NCBI GenBank assembly: GCA_021787845.1
Contig: JAJYLH010000022.1
Location: forward strand, 1-64,000
Direction: 5' to 3'
Origin: Myxococcales bacterium
Lineage (GTDB): Bacteria; Myxococcota; Myxococcia; Myxococcales; JAJYLH01
DNA: 64,000 nucleotides
Shown: one piece after another, positions 1 to 9,386 of the stretch
Position numbering within the stretch: position 1 is the first letter of the stretch
Layout of the letters: each line of letters opens with the position of its first letter
Notes under the pieces: generated by a model
Databases searched by the model: none
Told to the model about the DNA's origin: nothing
The model's input: only the letters and a program-made list of their open reading frames with translations
Program-made: the position numbers and the translations under genes

Positions 1-2153
1 CGCTCTCGTTCGTTGAGCGTCGCGCGGTCGTCGGACAGGTACTTGAGGACGTTCTCCTTGTTCCGCCGGAGGGTGCGCTTGCGCTCGTCGAAGTAGTGAT
101 CGCGCAGGTGGCGGAAGAGGTCCGGGAAGATCAGGCCGTAGTCGATGTCCGCGTCCGGATGGTCGAGCCGGTACGCGCCGATGGAGCTGACCAGCGACCG
201 CCGGAACTCGCGCCGGTCCTCGCCGCGGCCCATGATGATCAGCTCGGTCTGGGCCATCAGCTCGTCGTCGGCGTCCTGGTACTCTCCGGTGATGCGATTC
301 CTGAGCCGCTCGCCCTTGAGGAACGCCGAGACGTGGGCGAGGTACCGCTCGAACACGTCGCGGTACTGCTTCTCGCTCACGAGGCCCATCGAGTCGCGGA
401 TCTCCTCGTCGATGAGCTCCAGGTAATCGCTCTCGACCACCCGCACGAACTCCTCGTGGGCGTGAAACCCGTCGACCCGGTCCTCTTGCAAGAAGTCGTA
501 GACGCTCTTGTCCTTCACGAGCTCCGCCAGCTCCTCCAGCACCGCGAGCGGCGTCAGGCACTTGTAGCCCGGGTTCTGCGCGGCGTTGAAGATGACCGTC
601 TTCATCTCCCGCGCGCTCGCGCCCGACCGCCCCTCGTAGCTCGGGTAGGCGTCCGACTCGTGGAAGAGCGCCTGCAGGTGCGACCTGAGCTCGTTCGCCT
701 GCGCGAGGCTCAGCCGATCCGGCGCCCGCCCCTCGTCGTAGAGCACCAGCTTCTCATACGGCGTCAGGTCGTCGACGAGCGAGCGCACCTGGCCCCGGTA
801 GCGGTCGATCATCGGCTTCTTCAGGCGGGTCAGGACCGCCCACAGCGCCGCCACCCGGGTCGTGTGCGGCGCGAGGTGCTTGCCGACCGCGACCCCGTCG
901 AGCTGCGCGTCGTAGATTTCCCGCTCCACCGACGCCCGCCGCAGGTACGGCACCCGCACCAGCTCGATGCGCGCCTTGAACGAGGGGAAATCGGGAATCT
1001 CCTTGAGCGCCGCCAGGTGCTTCTCGTTCGAGCTGGCGATCAGCACCGCGTCGAGCTGCGCGACGAAGGGTCCGAGCGGCACCGTCGCCGTCTCGCAGGT
1101 GCCCAAGAGGTACTTGTACGCCTCGATCGGCCGCTTCAAGAGGTCGGAGTACTCGACGAGCCCGCGGTTGCCGGCGACGAGCGGCCCGCTCGCCTCGTAC
1201 AGCGCCAGGTTCTGCAAGGCGGGCGGCAGCGCTCCATGGGAGCGGTCCGCCGCGACCTGCCGCACCTCCGCGTCGACCGAGAGCTGCGGCTCGACCACGA
1301 CCGAAGCCGTCAGGTAGCGCGTCGAGACGTAGAAGCGCTCCACCTGGACGTGCCGCAGCACCTTGAGGAAGTCGCCGTTGTAGTGCGCGAGAAGCGCCTG
1401 GTAGATGCTCCGGCACTTGTGGCACAGCTCGCCGTCGGCGACGTAGTCCGAGAGGATGAAGTCTTCCGCGCCTTCGCTTCCCTTCTGCGCCGCTTTCGTC
1501 AGCTCGGTCAGGACCTTCTTGCGTTCGCCCTTGGGAACGAGAAAGAGCGGCGTGTCCTTGAGCTCGCAGGCGAGCTTCGCCTCGATCGCCTCGCCTTCGA
1601 GGTGCGCGTAGCTTTCCAGGTGCTCGTCGCCCGCGCCGCCGCCGAAGCCGATGCTCCCTTTGACCAGCTTCTCGCTCGGGAAAATCCAGTTGAAACGGTA
1701 GCGCGCCCCTTCCGGGCGGCGGGTGTAGTCCTCCTGGGCGCGATGGAGAGCGGCGACGAGGCTCGACTTCGCCGACCCGTTGGGGCCGTGGAGGAGCACC
1801 AGCTTGTTCACCCGCCCCACCCGCACGAAGTTCGAGAGCTGCCGGTAGATGGCGACCTGCACCAGCTCCTGCCCGGCGACCTTCCCTTCGGGTCTCCCCC
1901 CTTCGAGTGCGCCGTCGAAGAGATTGAAGCGCTTCAGCTTCCCGACAGGGGTCTCGATCTCCAGCGAGCCGTAGAAGTCCATCGCGTCGCGCAGGTATTG
2001 CGCCGCCGAGCGGGCGTGCCGCCTCGGCTCGCGAAAGACCAGCTCCAGGTACTCGTCGAACGACAAGAGGCTCCGGTCGGCGACGAACCGGCTCTGCTCC
2101 TCGTGCCCGACCTCGGTCAGAAAGCGCGTCGCTTTGCCCAAGCTGCCGTCCAT
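1..2153 (-). CDS. prkA: PrkA-type AAA+ serine protein kinase (3' end outside window)
   Basis: Cytoplasmic PrkA-family protein, an AAA+ ATPase domain followed by the PrkA C-terminal kinase region. About 717 residues are in the window and the frame is still open at base 1; family members are usually 640-690 residues, so little should be missing. A Walker A loop reads GPNGSAKSS near residue 121, and a cysteine pair (CHKC) lies further on. The start is the ATG at 2153, seven bases after an AGAGGG ribosome site. It diverges from the Hsp70 gene across 229 bases. PrkA proteins act in stress, stationary-phase or sporulation signalling; the substrate here is unknown. Confidence 0.88.
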   Translation of the reverse strand, partial: MDGSLGKATRFLTEVGHEEQSRFVADRSLLSFDEYLELVFREPRRHARSAAQYLRDAMDFYGSLEIETPVGKLKRFNLFDGALEGGRPEGKVAGQELVQVAIYRQLSNFVRVGRVNKLVLLHGPNGSAKSSLVAALHRAQEDYTRRPEGARYRFNWIFPSEKLVKGSIGFGGGAGDEHLESYAHLEGEAIEAKLACELKDTPLFLVPKGERKKVLTELTKAAQKGSEGAEDFILSDYVADGELCHKCRSIYQALLAHYNGDFLKVLRHVQVERFYVSTRYLTASVVVEPQLSVDAEVRQVAADRSHGALPPALQNLALYEASGPLVAGNRGLVEYSDLLKRPIEAYKYLLGTCETATVPLGPFVAQLDAVLIASSNEKHLAALKEIPDFPSFKARIELVRVPYLRRASVEREIYDAQLDGVAVGKHLAPHTTRVAALWAVLTRLKKPMIDRYRGQVRSLVDDLTPYEKLVLYDEGRAPDRLSLAQANELRSHLQALFHESDAYPSYEGRSGASAREMKTVIFNAAQNPGYKCLTPLAVLEELAELVKDKSVYDFLQEDRVDGFHAHEEFVRVVESDYLELIDEEIRDSMGLVSEKQYRDVFERYLAHVSAFLKGERLRNRITGEYQDADDELMAQTELIIMGRGEDRREFRRSLVSSIGAYRLDHPDADIDYGLIFPDLFRHLRDHYFDERKRTLRRNKENVLKYLSDDRATLNERE

Positions 2154-2382
2154 CTAAGCCCTCTCTTCTCGCGCCGAGGCGCCACCGAACGGCCGAGCCC
2201 GCGCTCGAACATGGTCGCACATCGGATGCGCAAGAGGGCAATCCAGCCCCACCCGTCCGACAACGCCGCGAGGCGCGCGAAGCATCCCGCCCGGGCCCGG
2301 CCTCGAGCCTTGTCGGCGACGAAGGGAGCGTGCTACGTTTTCGGCTCCTGTTCTGACCTGTCGAGGCGACCCAAGAGAGCTC

Positions 2383-3897
2383 ATGCCGCCCATCATCGGA
2401 ATCGACCTCGGGACCACCAATTCCTGCGCCGCCATCGTCGAGGGCGAGGGGCAGGTCAAGCTCATCCCCTACAAGGGCGGCGACTTCACCATCCCCTCGA
2501 TCTTCGCCATCGACGAGAAGGGGCACGAGCTCGTCGGCCACGAGGCCAAGCGGCAGTGGCAGCTCAACCCGAAGAACACCGTCTACGCCTCGAAGCGGGT
2601 CATCGGCCGGGCGTATTCGAGCGAAGTCGTCGACGTGATGAAGCAGGTGGTCGCCTACGCGATGCGCCGGGGCGACCACGACGACGTGGTCCTCGACGTC
2701 GCCCACAAGACCTTCGCCTTGAGCGAAATCGCGGCGAAGATTCTCAACAAGATTCGGGACGTCGCGCAGGACTACCTGGGCGAGAAGGTCGAGCGGGCGG
2801 TGGTGACGGTGCCCGCCTACTTCACCGACCGGCAGCGGCAGGCGGTCAAGGACGCCGGGCGGCTCATCGGCCTCGAGGTCGTGCGCATCATCAACGAGCC
2901 GACCGCGGCGAGCCTCGCCTACGGCATCGGCAAGGACCTCCACGAGACGGTGCTCATCTACGACCTGGGCGGCGGCACCTTCGACGTCTCGATCATCGAG
3001 ATTCGCGGACAGATCTTCGAGGTGAAGGCGACCGGCGGCGACATCTTCCTCGGCGGCATCGACTTCGACAACGCGATCATCGGGCACGTCCTCGCCGAGT
3101 TCTCGAAGAGCCAGCACCTCGACCTGTCGGGCGACCCGGTGGCGATGCAGCGGATCAAGGACCTGGCGGAGCGCTCGAAAATCGACCTCTCGACCCGGGC
3201 GGAGGTGCCGTTCACCGTGCCCTTCGTCACCATGTCGGCGCAGGGGATGCCGCTGAACATCGAGATGAAGCTGTCGCGGCCGCTCTTGGAAGAGCTCACC
3301 AGCGGTCTCGTCGACCGGACGATGCGCATCGTGCGATCGGTCCTGAGGGACTCGGGCCTTGCGGTCGGCGACATCGACGAGGTGATGCTGGTCGGCGGGC
3401 AGACCAGGATGCCTCTCGTCCAGCAGCAGCTCTCCAGCTTCTTCGGGAAGGCCCCGTCGAAAGGGGTGCATCCGGACGAGGCGGTGGCCATCGGCGCCGC
3501 GATCTACGCGAGCTCGCTGGAGACGGGGTCGGCGACCAAGCTGCAGCTCCTCGACGTGATTCCGATGGCCATCGGCATCGAGGCGGCGGGCGAGCGGTTC
3601 CACAAGGTGTTCCAGCGCAACGCCCCGATTCCCAACGCCAAGGCGATCACCGCCACCACCTCCTACGACGACCAGACCGAGGTGGCGATGCGCATCTACC
3701 AAGGGGAAGCGGAGCTGGTCACCGGGAACGAGCTCTTGGGCGACTTCTTGTTCTCCGGTCTGCGCGCCGCGCCGGCCGGAGCCGCGCGCATCGAGGTCGT
3801 CTTCGACGTCAACGTCGAGGGCATCCTCACCATGAGCGCCCGCGACCTCGAGACCGGCAAGCAGATGAAGACCACCGTCCGCGTGACGCAACACTGA
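2383..3897 (+). CDS. Short Hsp70/DnaK-family protein without C-terminal lid
   Basis: ATP-dependent Hsp70-type chaperone of 504 residues. The nucleotide-binding domain is intact: phosphate-1 loop GIDLGTTNS (residues 6-14), phosphate-2 loop DLGGGTFDVS (about 195) and adenosine motif GGQTRMP (about 339). A beta substrate-binding domain follows, but the protein stops after MSARDLETGKQMKTT, where DnaK of about 640 residues would go on into the helical lid. No dnaJ or grpE is adjacent, so this is a specialised paralogue rather than housekeeping DnaK. An AAGAGAG ribosome site precedes the ATG. Divergence from prkA may mean a shared role, which is inference. Confidence 0.9.
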   Translation: MPPIIGIDLGTTNSCAAIVEGEGQVKLIPYKGGDFTIPSIFAIDEKGHELVGHEAKRQWQLNPKNTVYASKRVIGRAYSSEVVDVMKQVVAYAMRRGDHDDVVLDVAHKTFALSEIAAKILNKIRDVAQDYLGEKVERAVVTVPAYFTDRQRQAVKDAGRLIGLEVVRIINEPTAASLAYGIGKDLHETVLIYDLGGGTFDVSIIEIRGQIFEVKATGGDIFLGGIDFDNAIIGHVLAEFSKSQHLDLSGDPVAMQRIKDLAERSKIDLSTRAEVPFTVPFVTMSAQGMPLNIEMKLSRPLLEELTSGLVDRTMRIVRSVLRDSGLAVGDIDEVMLVGGQTRMPLVQQQLSSFFGKAPSKGVHPDEAVAIGAAIYASSLETGSATKLQLLDVIPMAIGIEAAGERFHKVFQRNAPIPNAKAITATTSYDDQTEVAMRIYQGEAELVTGNELLGDFLFSGLRAAPAGAARIEVVFDVNVEGILTMSARDLETGKQMKTTVRVTQH

Positions 3898-4372
3898 AGC
3901 GCTGCCGCCTGGCTCGGGACCGCGAGGCGCGAAGTTGTCCGGTGGGAGCCGAGCGCGGCCCTGGGGACCAGTCTCTCGAGGCGCCAACGAGCGAAGAGCC
4001 GCTCGTCCTGAGCGGTCATCCCGAGCGCCAGTCGAAGGGCGAAGGGCGGCGGATTTTCGCGAGGGCGCACGTCCCTCGACTGCGCTGCCATGAAAAAGGT
4101 GGTGTCGGGCCGCTGGCCCGGCGTCAGGCCGGCGGCCTGGAACCACCGTCCTTCTTCGTCACCCGCTGAGCCATCGGCTCATGACGTCTCGGGATGAGCG
4201 GCAGTTCCGGCTCGGGCCGCACCTTGAAAGCCGTCGCCCTCAGGACGCGTTGGGCCCCCGCCTCGATGCGTCGGCCCTTGCGCTCGTCCGTCCGGGCGTA
4301 GTATCGACGTCGCCGGCCTCTCATGCGGTCACGAAGTCCTTCGAGCTCTCATCCACGATGAGGAGGAAGCAG
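3898..4372. other. Intergenic stretch with a dispersed repeat
   Basis: No convincing gene is seen between the Hsp70 stop and the lipoprotein start. It holds one copy of a 40-bp dispersed repeat (3999-4038) and GC-rich inverted sequences around 4105-4140 that could end Hsp70 transcription. Long open frames crossing it on both strands have no recognisable protein signature. Confidence 0.6.
3999..4038 (-). repeat. 40-bp dispersed repeat, copy 1
   Basis: The reverse complement matches 63079-63118 at 37 of 40 positions. Its core includes CCTTCGACTGGCGCTC and GGATGACCGCTC. This type of TTCGAC...TCAGGATGA palindromic repeat is common in intergenic DNA of many proteobacterial genomes. In copy 2 it sits inside a larger hairpin element. 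Confidence 0.75.
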
Positions 4373-4615
4373 ATGCGGATCCTGGGCGTCGCCGTGTTGA
4401 GCGCAGCGCTGTTGGGCGGGTGCGTCACCGTCAAGCCGATCGTCGGGCCCGACGGCTCGACCGAGCAGCTCATCGCCTGTCCCGAGGTCGAAGGGTGCTA
4501 CCAGAAGGCCCACGAGATTTGCGGCAAGTACACCATCGTCAACACCTCCACCTCGGTGAGCGGGTCTGGAGGCTCGGCGGAAAGCCAGACGCAACTGCTC
4601 GTCAAGTGCCAGTAG
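4373..4615 (+). CDS. Small predicted lipoprotein, 80 aa
   Basis: An 80-residue exported protein. [17 protein letters not shown] is a lipoprotein signal with the lipobox LGGC, so the mature chain starts at Cys17 and should be membrane anchored. Three later cysteines ([14 protein letters not shown]) may form disulfides. The ATG at 4373 is chosen because a perfect AGGAGG sits six bases upstream (4361-4366); an ATG at 4358 lies before that ribosome site. No family is recognised. A strong hairpin follows the stop. Confidence 0.75.
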   Translation: MRILGVAVLSAALLGGCVTVKPIVGPDGSTEQLIACPEVEGCYQKAHEICGKYTIVNTSTSVSGSGGSAESQTQLLVKCQ

Positions 4616-4632
4616 AAACCCACCCGCGAGCC

Positions 4633-4665
4633 CCCTTGGCGCAACGCCGGCCGGTGCGCCAAGGG
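4633..4665 (+). terminator. Strong hairpin, probable terminator
   Basis: A perfect 11-bp stem (CCCTTGGCGCA and TGCGCCAAGGG) with an 11-base loop lies 18 bases after the lipoprotein stop. There is no T tract, as is frequent in high-GC genomes, so intrinsic termination is likely but not certain. Confidence 0.55.
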
Positions 4666-4727
4666 CCGCTACCGGAGTCGGGCTCCCCGGCCAACGGCCA
4701 CCCGAAATCGCCTCTCGCCGGGCCGCG

Positions 4728-4756
4728 TTGACACCACCCCGCCGGGCCGGCAGACT
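4728..4756 (+). promoter_or_regulatory. Possible promoter of the gcv genes
   Basis: TTGACA (4728-4733) is a perfect -35, with a weak CAGACT -10 after a 17-base spacer. It lies about 80 bases before gcvH. I looked for a glycine riboswitch here and saw none. Confidence 0.3.
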
Positions 4757-4836
4757 CTCGCGCGTTTTCGAGGCGCGCGGGACGCCTCGAACGGCGAAAT
4801 CGAGGGCGAGCCGAGGCTCGCTCGAGCTGAGGCCAC

Positions 4837-5226
4837 ATGGGTTTTCCAAGCGACAGGCGTTACACGAATTCACACGAGTGGGCGCGCCCCGACGGCGGGA
4901 AGGTCCTGGTCGGCATCACCGCTTATGCTCAGGAGAGCCTCGGCGACGTGGTGTACGTGGAGCTTCCGAAGGTCGGCGACACGGTGACCAAGGGCCAGAC
5001 CTTTGGCGTGGTCGAGAGCACCAAGGCGGTCAGCGAGCTGTTCGCGCCGGTCTCCGGCGAGGTGGTCGAGGTCAACGCGCCGCTTTCCGACGCGCCGGAG
5101 ACGGTCAACCAGGACCCCTACGAGAAGGGCTGGCTGATCAAGGTCTCGCCATCGAACGCCGCCGAGCTGGAGACGCTCTTCACGGCCGACCAGTACCAAC
5201 GGGTGGTCGCCGAGAGCGCTCACTAG
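4837..5226 (+). CDS. gcvH: Glycine cleavage system H protein
   Basis: Lipoyl carrier protein of the glycine cleavage system; it shuttles the aminomethyl group between P, T and L proteins. The length (129 residues) is typical. The lipoylation site is Lys63 in [10 protein letters not shown], and the N-terminus [14 protein letters not shown] is the family hallmark. It heads gcvH-gcvPA-gcvPB, with 149 bases before gcvPA. No gcvT or lpd is present, so those subunits must be encoded elsewhere. Confidence 0.96.
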   Translation: MGFPSDRRYTNSHEWARPDGGKVLVGITAYAQESLGDVVYVELPKVGDTVTKGQTFGVVESTKAVSELFAPVSGEVVEVNAPLSDAPETVNQDPYEKGWLIKVSPSNAAELETLFTADQYQRVVAESAH

Positions 5227-5375
5227 GGGCAGGACCGCTTCCGCCTGCTCGACAACGGGTCGCCGGGCTCCAGCCGGCGCGAACGAGCGAGTCCCTAGGC
5301 GGGCGCGCCTGGTCCCTTGAGCCGCGATTTTCACCCGTTGGGAAACCCAGGGTCTCTTCCGAGAGCGAGCAGGCG

Positions 5376-6719
5376 ATGCGCTACCTTCCGCACACCCCCG
5401 ACGACTTGGCCGCGATGCTGGCCGCGGTCGGCGCCTCCGACGTCGAGGCCCTCTTCACGTCCGTGCCCGACGAGCTGAAGCTCGCCCGGCCGCTCCACCT
5501 GCCCCCGCCGCTCGACGAAGCGAGCCTCATCGCCGAGTTGGAGGCGCTCGCGGCACAGAACTCCCCGGCACCGCCGTTCCTCGGCGCCGGCGCTTATCCC
5601 CACCACGTCCCGCCGATCGTCGACCAGCTCCTCTTGCGCAGCGAGTTCTACACCGCCTACACGCCCTACCAGCCGGAGCTGTCCCAGGGCACCCTCCAGG
5701 CGATCTTCGAGTTCCAGACGCTCGTCGCGCTCCTCACCGGCTGCGACGTCGCCAACGCCTCGATGTACGACGGCGCCACCGCCACCGCCGAGGCGGCGCT
5801 GATGGCGCTCCGTCTTGGCAAGAGCGCTTCCGCCCGGCGCATCCTCGTCGGCCGCAACCTCCACCCGGAATACCGGAAGGTCGTCCGCACCTACCTCGCC
5901 AACGTCGGCGCCGAGCTGGTCGAGCTGCCCTTCGGCGAGGACGGCCGGCTGTCGCAAGGCGCGCTGCGCTCGGCGGTGGACGAAGGCGCCGCCGCGGTCG
6001 TCGCCGGACACCCGAATTTCTTCGGCCTCTTCGAGGACCTCCCGGCCATCGCCGCCGCGACCCACGCGAAAGGCGCGCTCCTCGTGACGACCACCACGGA
6101 AGCGCTGGCCCTCGGCCTGGTGCAGCCGCCGGGGTCGCTCGGCGCCGACGTCGCCGTCGGCGAGATGCAGTCCTTCGGCAACCCGCTGAATTTCGGCGGT
6201 CCCGGTCTCGGCTTCTTCGCGACCCGCGAGGAGCTCGTCCGACAGATGCCCGGCCGTCTCGCCGGAGCCACGGTCGACAAGAACGGCAAGCGCGGGTTCG
6301 TCCTCACCCTCTCCACCCGCGAGCAGCACATCCGCCGGGAGCGCGCCACCTCGAACATCTGCACCAACAACGGCCTGAACGCGCTCGCCGCCTCGATCCA
6401 CCTCGCGCTACTCGGCAAGACCGGTCTCAGGGAGCTCGCGCTCGTCAACTACCGGCGCGCCCGCTACCTGCGCGAGGAGCTGGAAAAGCACGGAGCGAAG
6501 ATTCCGTTTGCCGGCGCGAGCTTCAACGAGACGGTGGTCGAGATCGAGGACACCAAGAGCGCTTTCGCCCGAGCGAAGGCCCGCGGCATGGTAGCAGGGC
6601 TGCCGCTCGGCGAAGAGTATCCGGAGCTGGAGAATCACCTCCTGTTGTGCGTGACCGAGCTGCACCCGAAGGCGCGGATCGACGAGCTGGTCGCGGCGCT
6701 GGCGGGGCAGCCGACGTGA
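5376..6719 (+). CDS. gcvPA: Glycine dehydrogenase (decarboxylating) subunit 1
   Basis: N-terminal half of the split P protein. With GcvPB it forms the PLP enzyme that decarboxylates glycine and loads the aminomethyl group on GcvH. It is 447 residues, the normal size. Diagnostic stretches are [42 protein letters not shown] and GGPGLGFFA. The ATG at 5376 gives the standard [10 protein letters not shown] start; the frame is open further upstream but has no homology there. The gap to gcvPB is 28 bases. Confidence 0.96.
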   Translation: MRYLPHTPDDLAAMLAAVGASDVEALFTSVPDELKLARPLHLPPPLDEASLIAELEALAAQNSPAPPFLGAGAYPHHVPPIVDQLLLRSEFYTAYTPYQPELSQGTLQAIFEFQTLVALLTGCDVANASMYDGATATAEAALMALRLGKSASARRILVGRNLHPEYRKVVRTYLANVGAELVELPFGEDGRLSQGALRSAVDEGAAAVVAGHPNFFGLFEDLPAIAAATHAKGALLVTTTTEALALGLVQPPGSLGADVAVGEMQSFGNPLNFGGPGLGFFATREELVRQMPGRLAGATVDKNGKRGFVLTLSTREQHIRRERATSNICTNNGLNALAASIHLALLGKTGLRELALVNYRRARYLREELEKHGAKIPFAGASFNETVVEIEDTKSAFARAKARGMVAGLPLGEEYPELENHLLLCVTELHPKARIDELVAALAGQPT

Positions 6720-6747
6720 CGACCAAGGGGCGTTCGAGGAGACACCG

Positions 6748-8265
6748 ATGACGGGCGCGATGCGCGGACTGCTGGAGGAAGAGCCGCTGTTGTTCGAGCG
6801 CGGCTCACCGGGGCGGGCGGGCGCGAGCCTGCCAGCGGCAGCGGTCCCGGAGTACGACCCGGCCGACGAGCTGGGCCGTTTCCTGCGCGGCGGGGTCGAG
6901 GGGCTGCCCGAGCTCTCCGAGCCGGAGGTGATGCGCCACTACGTCCGCCTGTCGCAGTGGAACTACGGCGTCGACACCGGCATCTACCCGCTCGGGTCCT
7001 GCACGATGAAGTACAACCCGAAGGTCAACGAGGCGGCGGCGCGCTTGAGCGGTTTCGCCCGGCTGCACCCCTACCTCCCGGCGGACCTGGCCCAGGGCGC
7101 CCTGCGGCTGATGTTCGAGCTGCAGGAGATGCTCTCGGAAATCGGCGGGTTCGCGGCGACCACCCTCCAGCCCGCGGCCGGCGCGCACGGCGAGCTCACC
7201 GGCCTCATGATCATCCGCGCCTATCACGATTCCCGGGGCGACCGACGCCCGAAGATGCTCGTCGCGCAGACCGCCCACGGGACCAACCCCGCCTCCAGCG
7301 CACTCAGCGGCTTCACCGTGGTGCCGATTCCGATCGGCCCCGAGGGCTACCTCCGCCCGGACGACTTGAAGCGTCACCTGGGGCCCGACGTCGCCGCCCT
7401 GATGATGACGAACCCCAACACCCTCGGCATCTTCGAGCGGCACGTGGGGGAAATCGCCGGGCTCTTGCACGAAGCGGGAGCGCTCCTGTACGGCGACGGG
7501 GCGAACATGAACGCCCTCTTGGGCCGCGCGCGCCCGGGCGAGATGGGCATCGACGTGATGCAGTACAACCTGCACAAGACCTTCACCACGCCCCACGGCG
7601 GCGGCGGCCCCGGTTCCGGACCGGTCGCGGTCGCCGAGAAGCTCCAGCCGTTCCTCCCCAAGCCGGTGGTGGTGAAGAAAGCGGATGGCACCTTCGCCCT
7701 CGACTTCTCCGGCGAGAAGAGCATCGGGAAGCTGCGCACGTTTTGGGGCAACTTCGGGATGTTCGTGCGGGCTTGGACCTACCTGCGCGAGCTGGGCGCC
7801 GAGGGGCTGCGCGAGGTGAGCGGCCTCGCGGTGCTCAACGCGAACTACCTGAGAGCGCTCCTGGAGGGCAGCTACCACCTCCCGTTCCCGACGCCGGTCC
7901 TGCACGAGGTGGTCTTCTCCGACAAGGAGCAGAAGAAGACCGGCGTCACCACGATGGACATCGCCAAGGGCCTCATCGACCACGGGCTCCATCCTCCGAC
8001 CGTCTACTTCCCGCTGGTCGTCCAGGGCGCGCTGATGATCGAGCCGACCGAGACCGAGTCGAAGGAGTCGCTCGACGGCTTCGCGCGAGCGATGAAGGAC
8101 CTCGCCCAACAGGCGCACACGAACCCGCAGGCCCTCCACGACGCGCCGGCGATGCCGCACGTGTCGCGGCTGGACGAGACGCGCGCCGCGCGGTTCCCGG
8201 TGCTGCGCTGGACGCCGGGGATGGATCTCGACCGGCTCCAGGGAAGCGAGACGCCCGCGAAGTAG
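6748..8265 (+). CDS. gcvPB: Glycine dehydrogenase (decarboxylating) subunit 2
   Basis: C-terminal, PLP-binding half of the split P protein, 505 residues. The Schiff-base lysine is Lys277 in QYNLHKTFTTPHGGGGPG. YPLGSCTMKYNPK and TAHGTNPASSA are also conserved. A GAGGAGA ribosome site precedes the ATG at 6748. The stop is immediately followed, with no gap, by the ATG of the TusA-like gene, so the two should be cotranslated. Confidence 0.96.
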   Translation: MTGAMRGLLEEEPLLFERGSPGRAGASLPAAAVPEYDPADELGRFLRGGVEGLPELSEPEVMRHYVRLSQWNYGVDTGIYPLGSCTMKYNPKVNEAAARLSGFARLHPYLPADLAQGALRLMFELQEMLSEIGGFAATTLQPAAGAHGELTGLMIIRAYHDSRGDRRPKMLVAQTAHGTNPASSALSGFTVVPIPIGPEGYLRPDDLKRHLGPDVAALMMTNPNTLGIFERHVGEIAGLLHEAGALLYGDGANMNALLGRARPGEMGIDVMQYNLHKTFTTPHGGGGPGSGPVAVAEKLQPFLPKPVVVKKADGTFALDFSGEKSIGKLRTFWGNFGMFVRAWTYLRELGAEGLREVSGLAVLNANYLRALLEGSYHLPFPTPVLHEVVFSDKEQKKTGVTTMDIAKGLIDHGLHPPTVYFPLVVQGALMIEPTETESKESLDGFARAMKDLAQQAHTNPQALHDAPAMPHVSRLDETRAARFPVLRWTPGMDLDRLQGSETPAK

Positions 8266-8493
8266 ATGGCCGACCGCGCGCTGGACATCCGCGGCCTGCT
8301 CTGCCCGCTGACGTGGGCGCGCGTGAAGGGCGAGCTGCTCTCGATGCGGGCGGGAGAGACGCTCGAGGTCACGCTCGACCACCGTCCGGCGCTCCCCGAC
8401 ATCACCCGCAACGCCGCCGAGCTCGGCCACGACGTGCTATCGACGAGCGAACGCGACGGAGCCTGGGTCCTCGTCATCGAGCGCGGCCCCTGA
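8266..8493 (+). CDS. TusA/SirA-like sulfur-carrier family protein
   Basis: A 75-residue protein with the TusA fold signature: N-terminal LDIRGLLCPLTWARVK, then an LEV...D beta strand and a C-terminal WVLVIER strand. The active-site cysteine (Cys17) is kept, but the family CPxP motif reads CPLT, losing the last proline. TusA-like proteins relay sulfur in tRNA thiolation or Fe-S/Moco synthesis. Start-to-stop contact with gcvPB suggests coexpression; a link to lipoyl supply for GcvH is possible but unproven. Confidence 0.8.
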   Translation: MADRALDIRGLLCPLTWARVKGELLSMRAGETLEVTLDHRPALPDITRNAAELGHDVLSTSERDGAWVLVIERGP

Positions 8494-8530
8494 GCGCGCC
8501 CACCGGCACCGGTCCCGATCAGGAGCAGCG

Positions 8531-9205
8531 ATGCAGAAGAGACGACGCGCGCCGGCCCGGGGCGTCGGCCGTCCGGCGGGCGAGCGCGGGAAGGACACCG
8601 AGAAGGCGATCCTCGACGCCGCCGAGTCGATTTTCGCGCGCGTCGGCTACTCCGGCGCCCGCACCCAGGAAATCGCGAGCCAGGCCGGCGTCACCAAGGC
8701 GATGATCCACTACTACTTCGACTCGAAGGAGCGCCTCTACCGCGCGGTGCTCGACCGCATCCTCTTCGAGCTGATCAAGCTGGTGCAGGAGGTCTCCTCC
8801 AGCGCCCGCGGCCGCATCGAACGGATGGACGCCTTCGTCGGCGGCTTCTTCGACTACCTCGCGCGCCACCCCCAGTTCGGGCGCCTCACCTTCTTGGGCT
8901 CCGGCGACGAGCACCGCTACTTCGACGCCATCGTCACCGGCTTCTTCCGGCCCCTCTTCGCCCGCGGCGTCCGGTTCATCGAGGAGGGTGTCGGGGAGAA
9001 GCTCTTCCGCTCGGTAGATGCGCCGCAGCTCCTCTTGTCGGTCTACGCGGTGACGATGGGCTACCTCGCCGACGCGCGGTTCATCTCCCTCCTGCTCGAG
9101 CGCGAGGCGCTGAGCGCCGAGTCGCTGCGCGCCCGACGCGACGCGCTGATCGACATGCTCCACCGGACCCTCGGGGTCGCCGCCGCCCGTCCGCCCCCCC
9201 ACTGA
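8531..9205 (+). CDS. TetR-family transcriptional regulator
   Basis: A 224-residue repressor-type protein. The N-terminal helix-turn-helix is classic TetR: ILDAAESIFARVGYSGART, EIASQAGVTKAMIHYYF and DSKERLYRAVL (residues 30-75). The C-terminal all-helical domain should bind a small ligand. An AGGAG ribosome site precedes the ATG. A perfect 16-bp palindrome overlaps its stop codon, and related sites precede and follow the next gene, suggesting that it controls the radical SAM gene. The ligand is unknown. Confidence 0.88.
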   Translation: MQKRRRAPARGVGRPAGERGKDTEKAILDAAESIFARVGYSGARTQEIASQAGVTKAMIHYYFDSKERLYRAVLDRILFELIKLVQEVSSSARGRIERMDAFVGGFFDYLARHPQFGRLTFLGSGDEHRYFDAIVTGFFRPLFARGVRFIEEGVGEKLFRSVDAPQLLLSVYAVTMGYLADARFISLLLEREALSAESLRARRDALIDMLHRTLGVAAARPPPH

Positions 9206-9219
9206 CCAACCGGTTGGTC
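9204..9219. promoter_or_regulatory. TetR-type operator, site A (perfect palindrome)
   Basis: GACCAACCGGTTGGTC is a perfect 16-bp palindrome of TetR-operator size. It overlaps the last two bases of the tetR stop and lies 167 bases before the radical SAM start. Sites B and C share the AACCGGTT-type core. Confidence 0.6.
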
Positions 9220-9337
9220 GGCGAATCGACGCTCGCCGCCGCGCGAACAGCTTCTCGCCCGGGCCTAACAGTCCCCTGACATTCCCGCGCAAGACTCACC
9301 GAGTCGGGGCGGCCGCCGCCTGCGCCCTTGCAGCGAC

Positions 9338-9355
9338 TATCCATCTGGTTAATAT
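9338..9355. promoter_or_regulatory. Degenerate operator-like site B before the radical SAM gene
   Basis: TATCCATCTGGTTAATAT aligns with site C (shared ATCCA..C.GGTT.AT) and lies 31 bases before the radical SAM ATG. It is also the most AT-rich piece of this intergenic region, so it probably overlaps the promoter. Confidence 0.4.
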
Positions 9356-9386
9356 TTGCCGTCCGGTCGACTTCCAGGAGCCCTCG

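Noticed and set aside
96-4169. Very long open frames of 1357 codons (plus) and 1130 codons (754-4146, minus)
   Set aside because: They lie over prkA and the Hsp70 gene in other frames, are rich in Arg, Gly and Pro and have no family motif. High GC removes stop codons and creates such shadows.
4666-4836. Glycine riboswitch before gcvH
   Set aside because: No tandem aptamer-like conserved blocks could be recognised; only a weak promoter and short GC hairpins are present.
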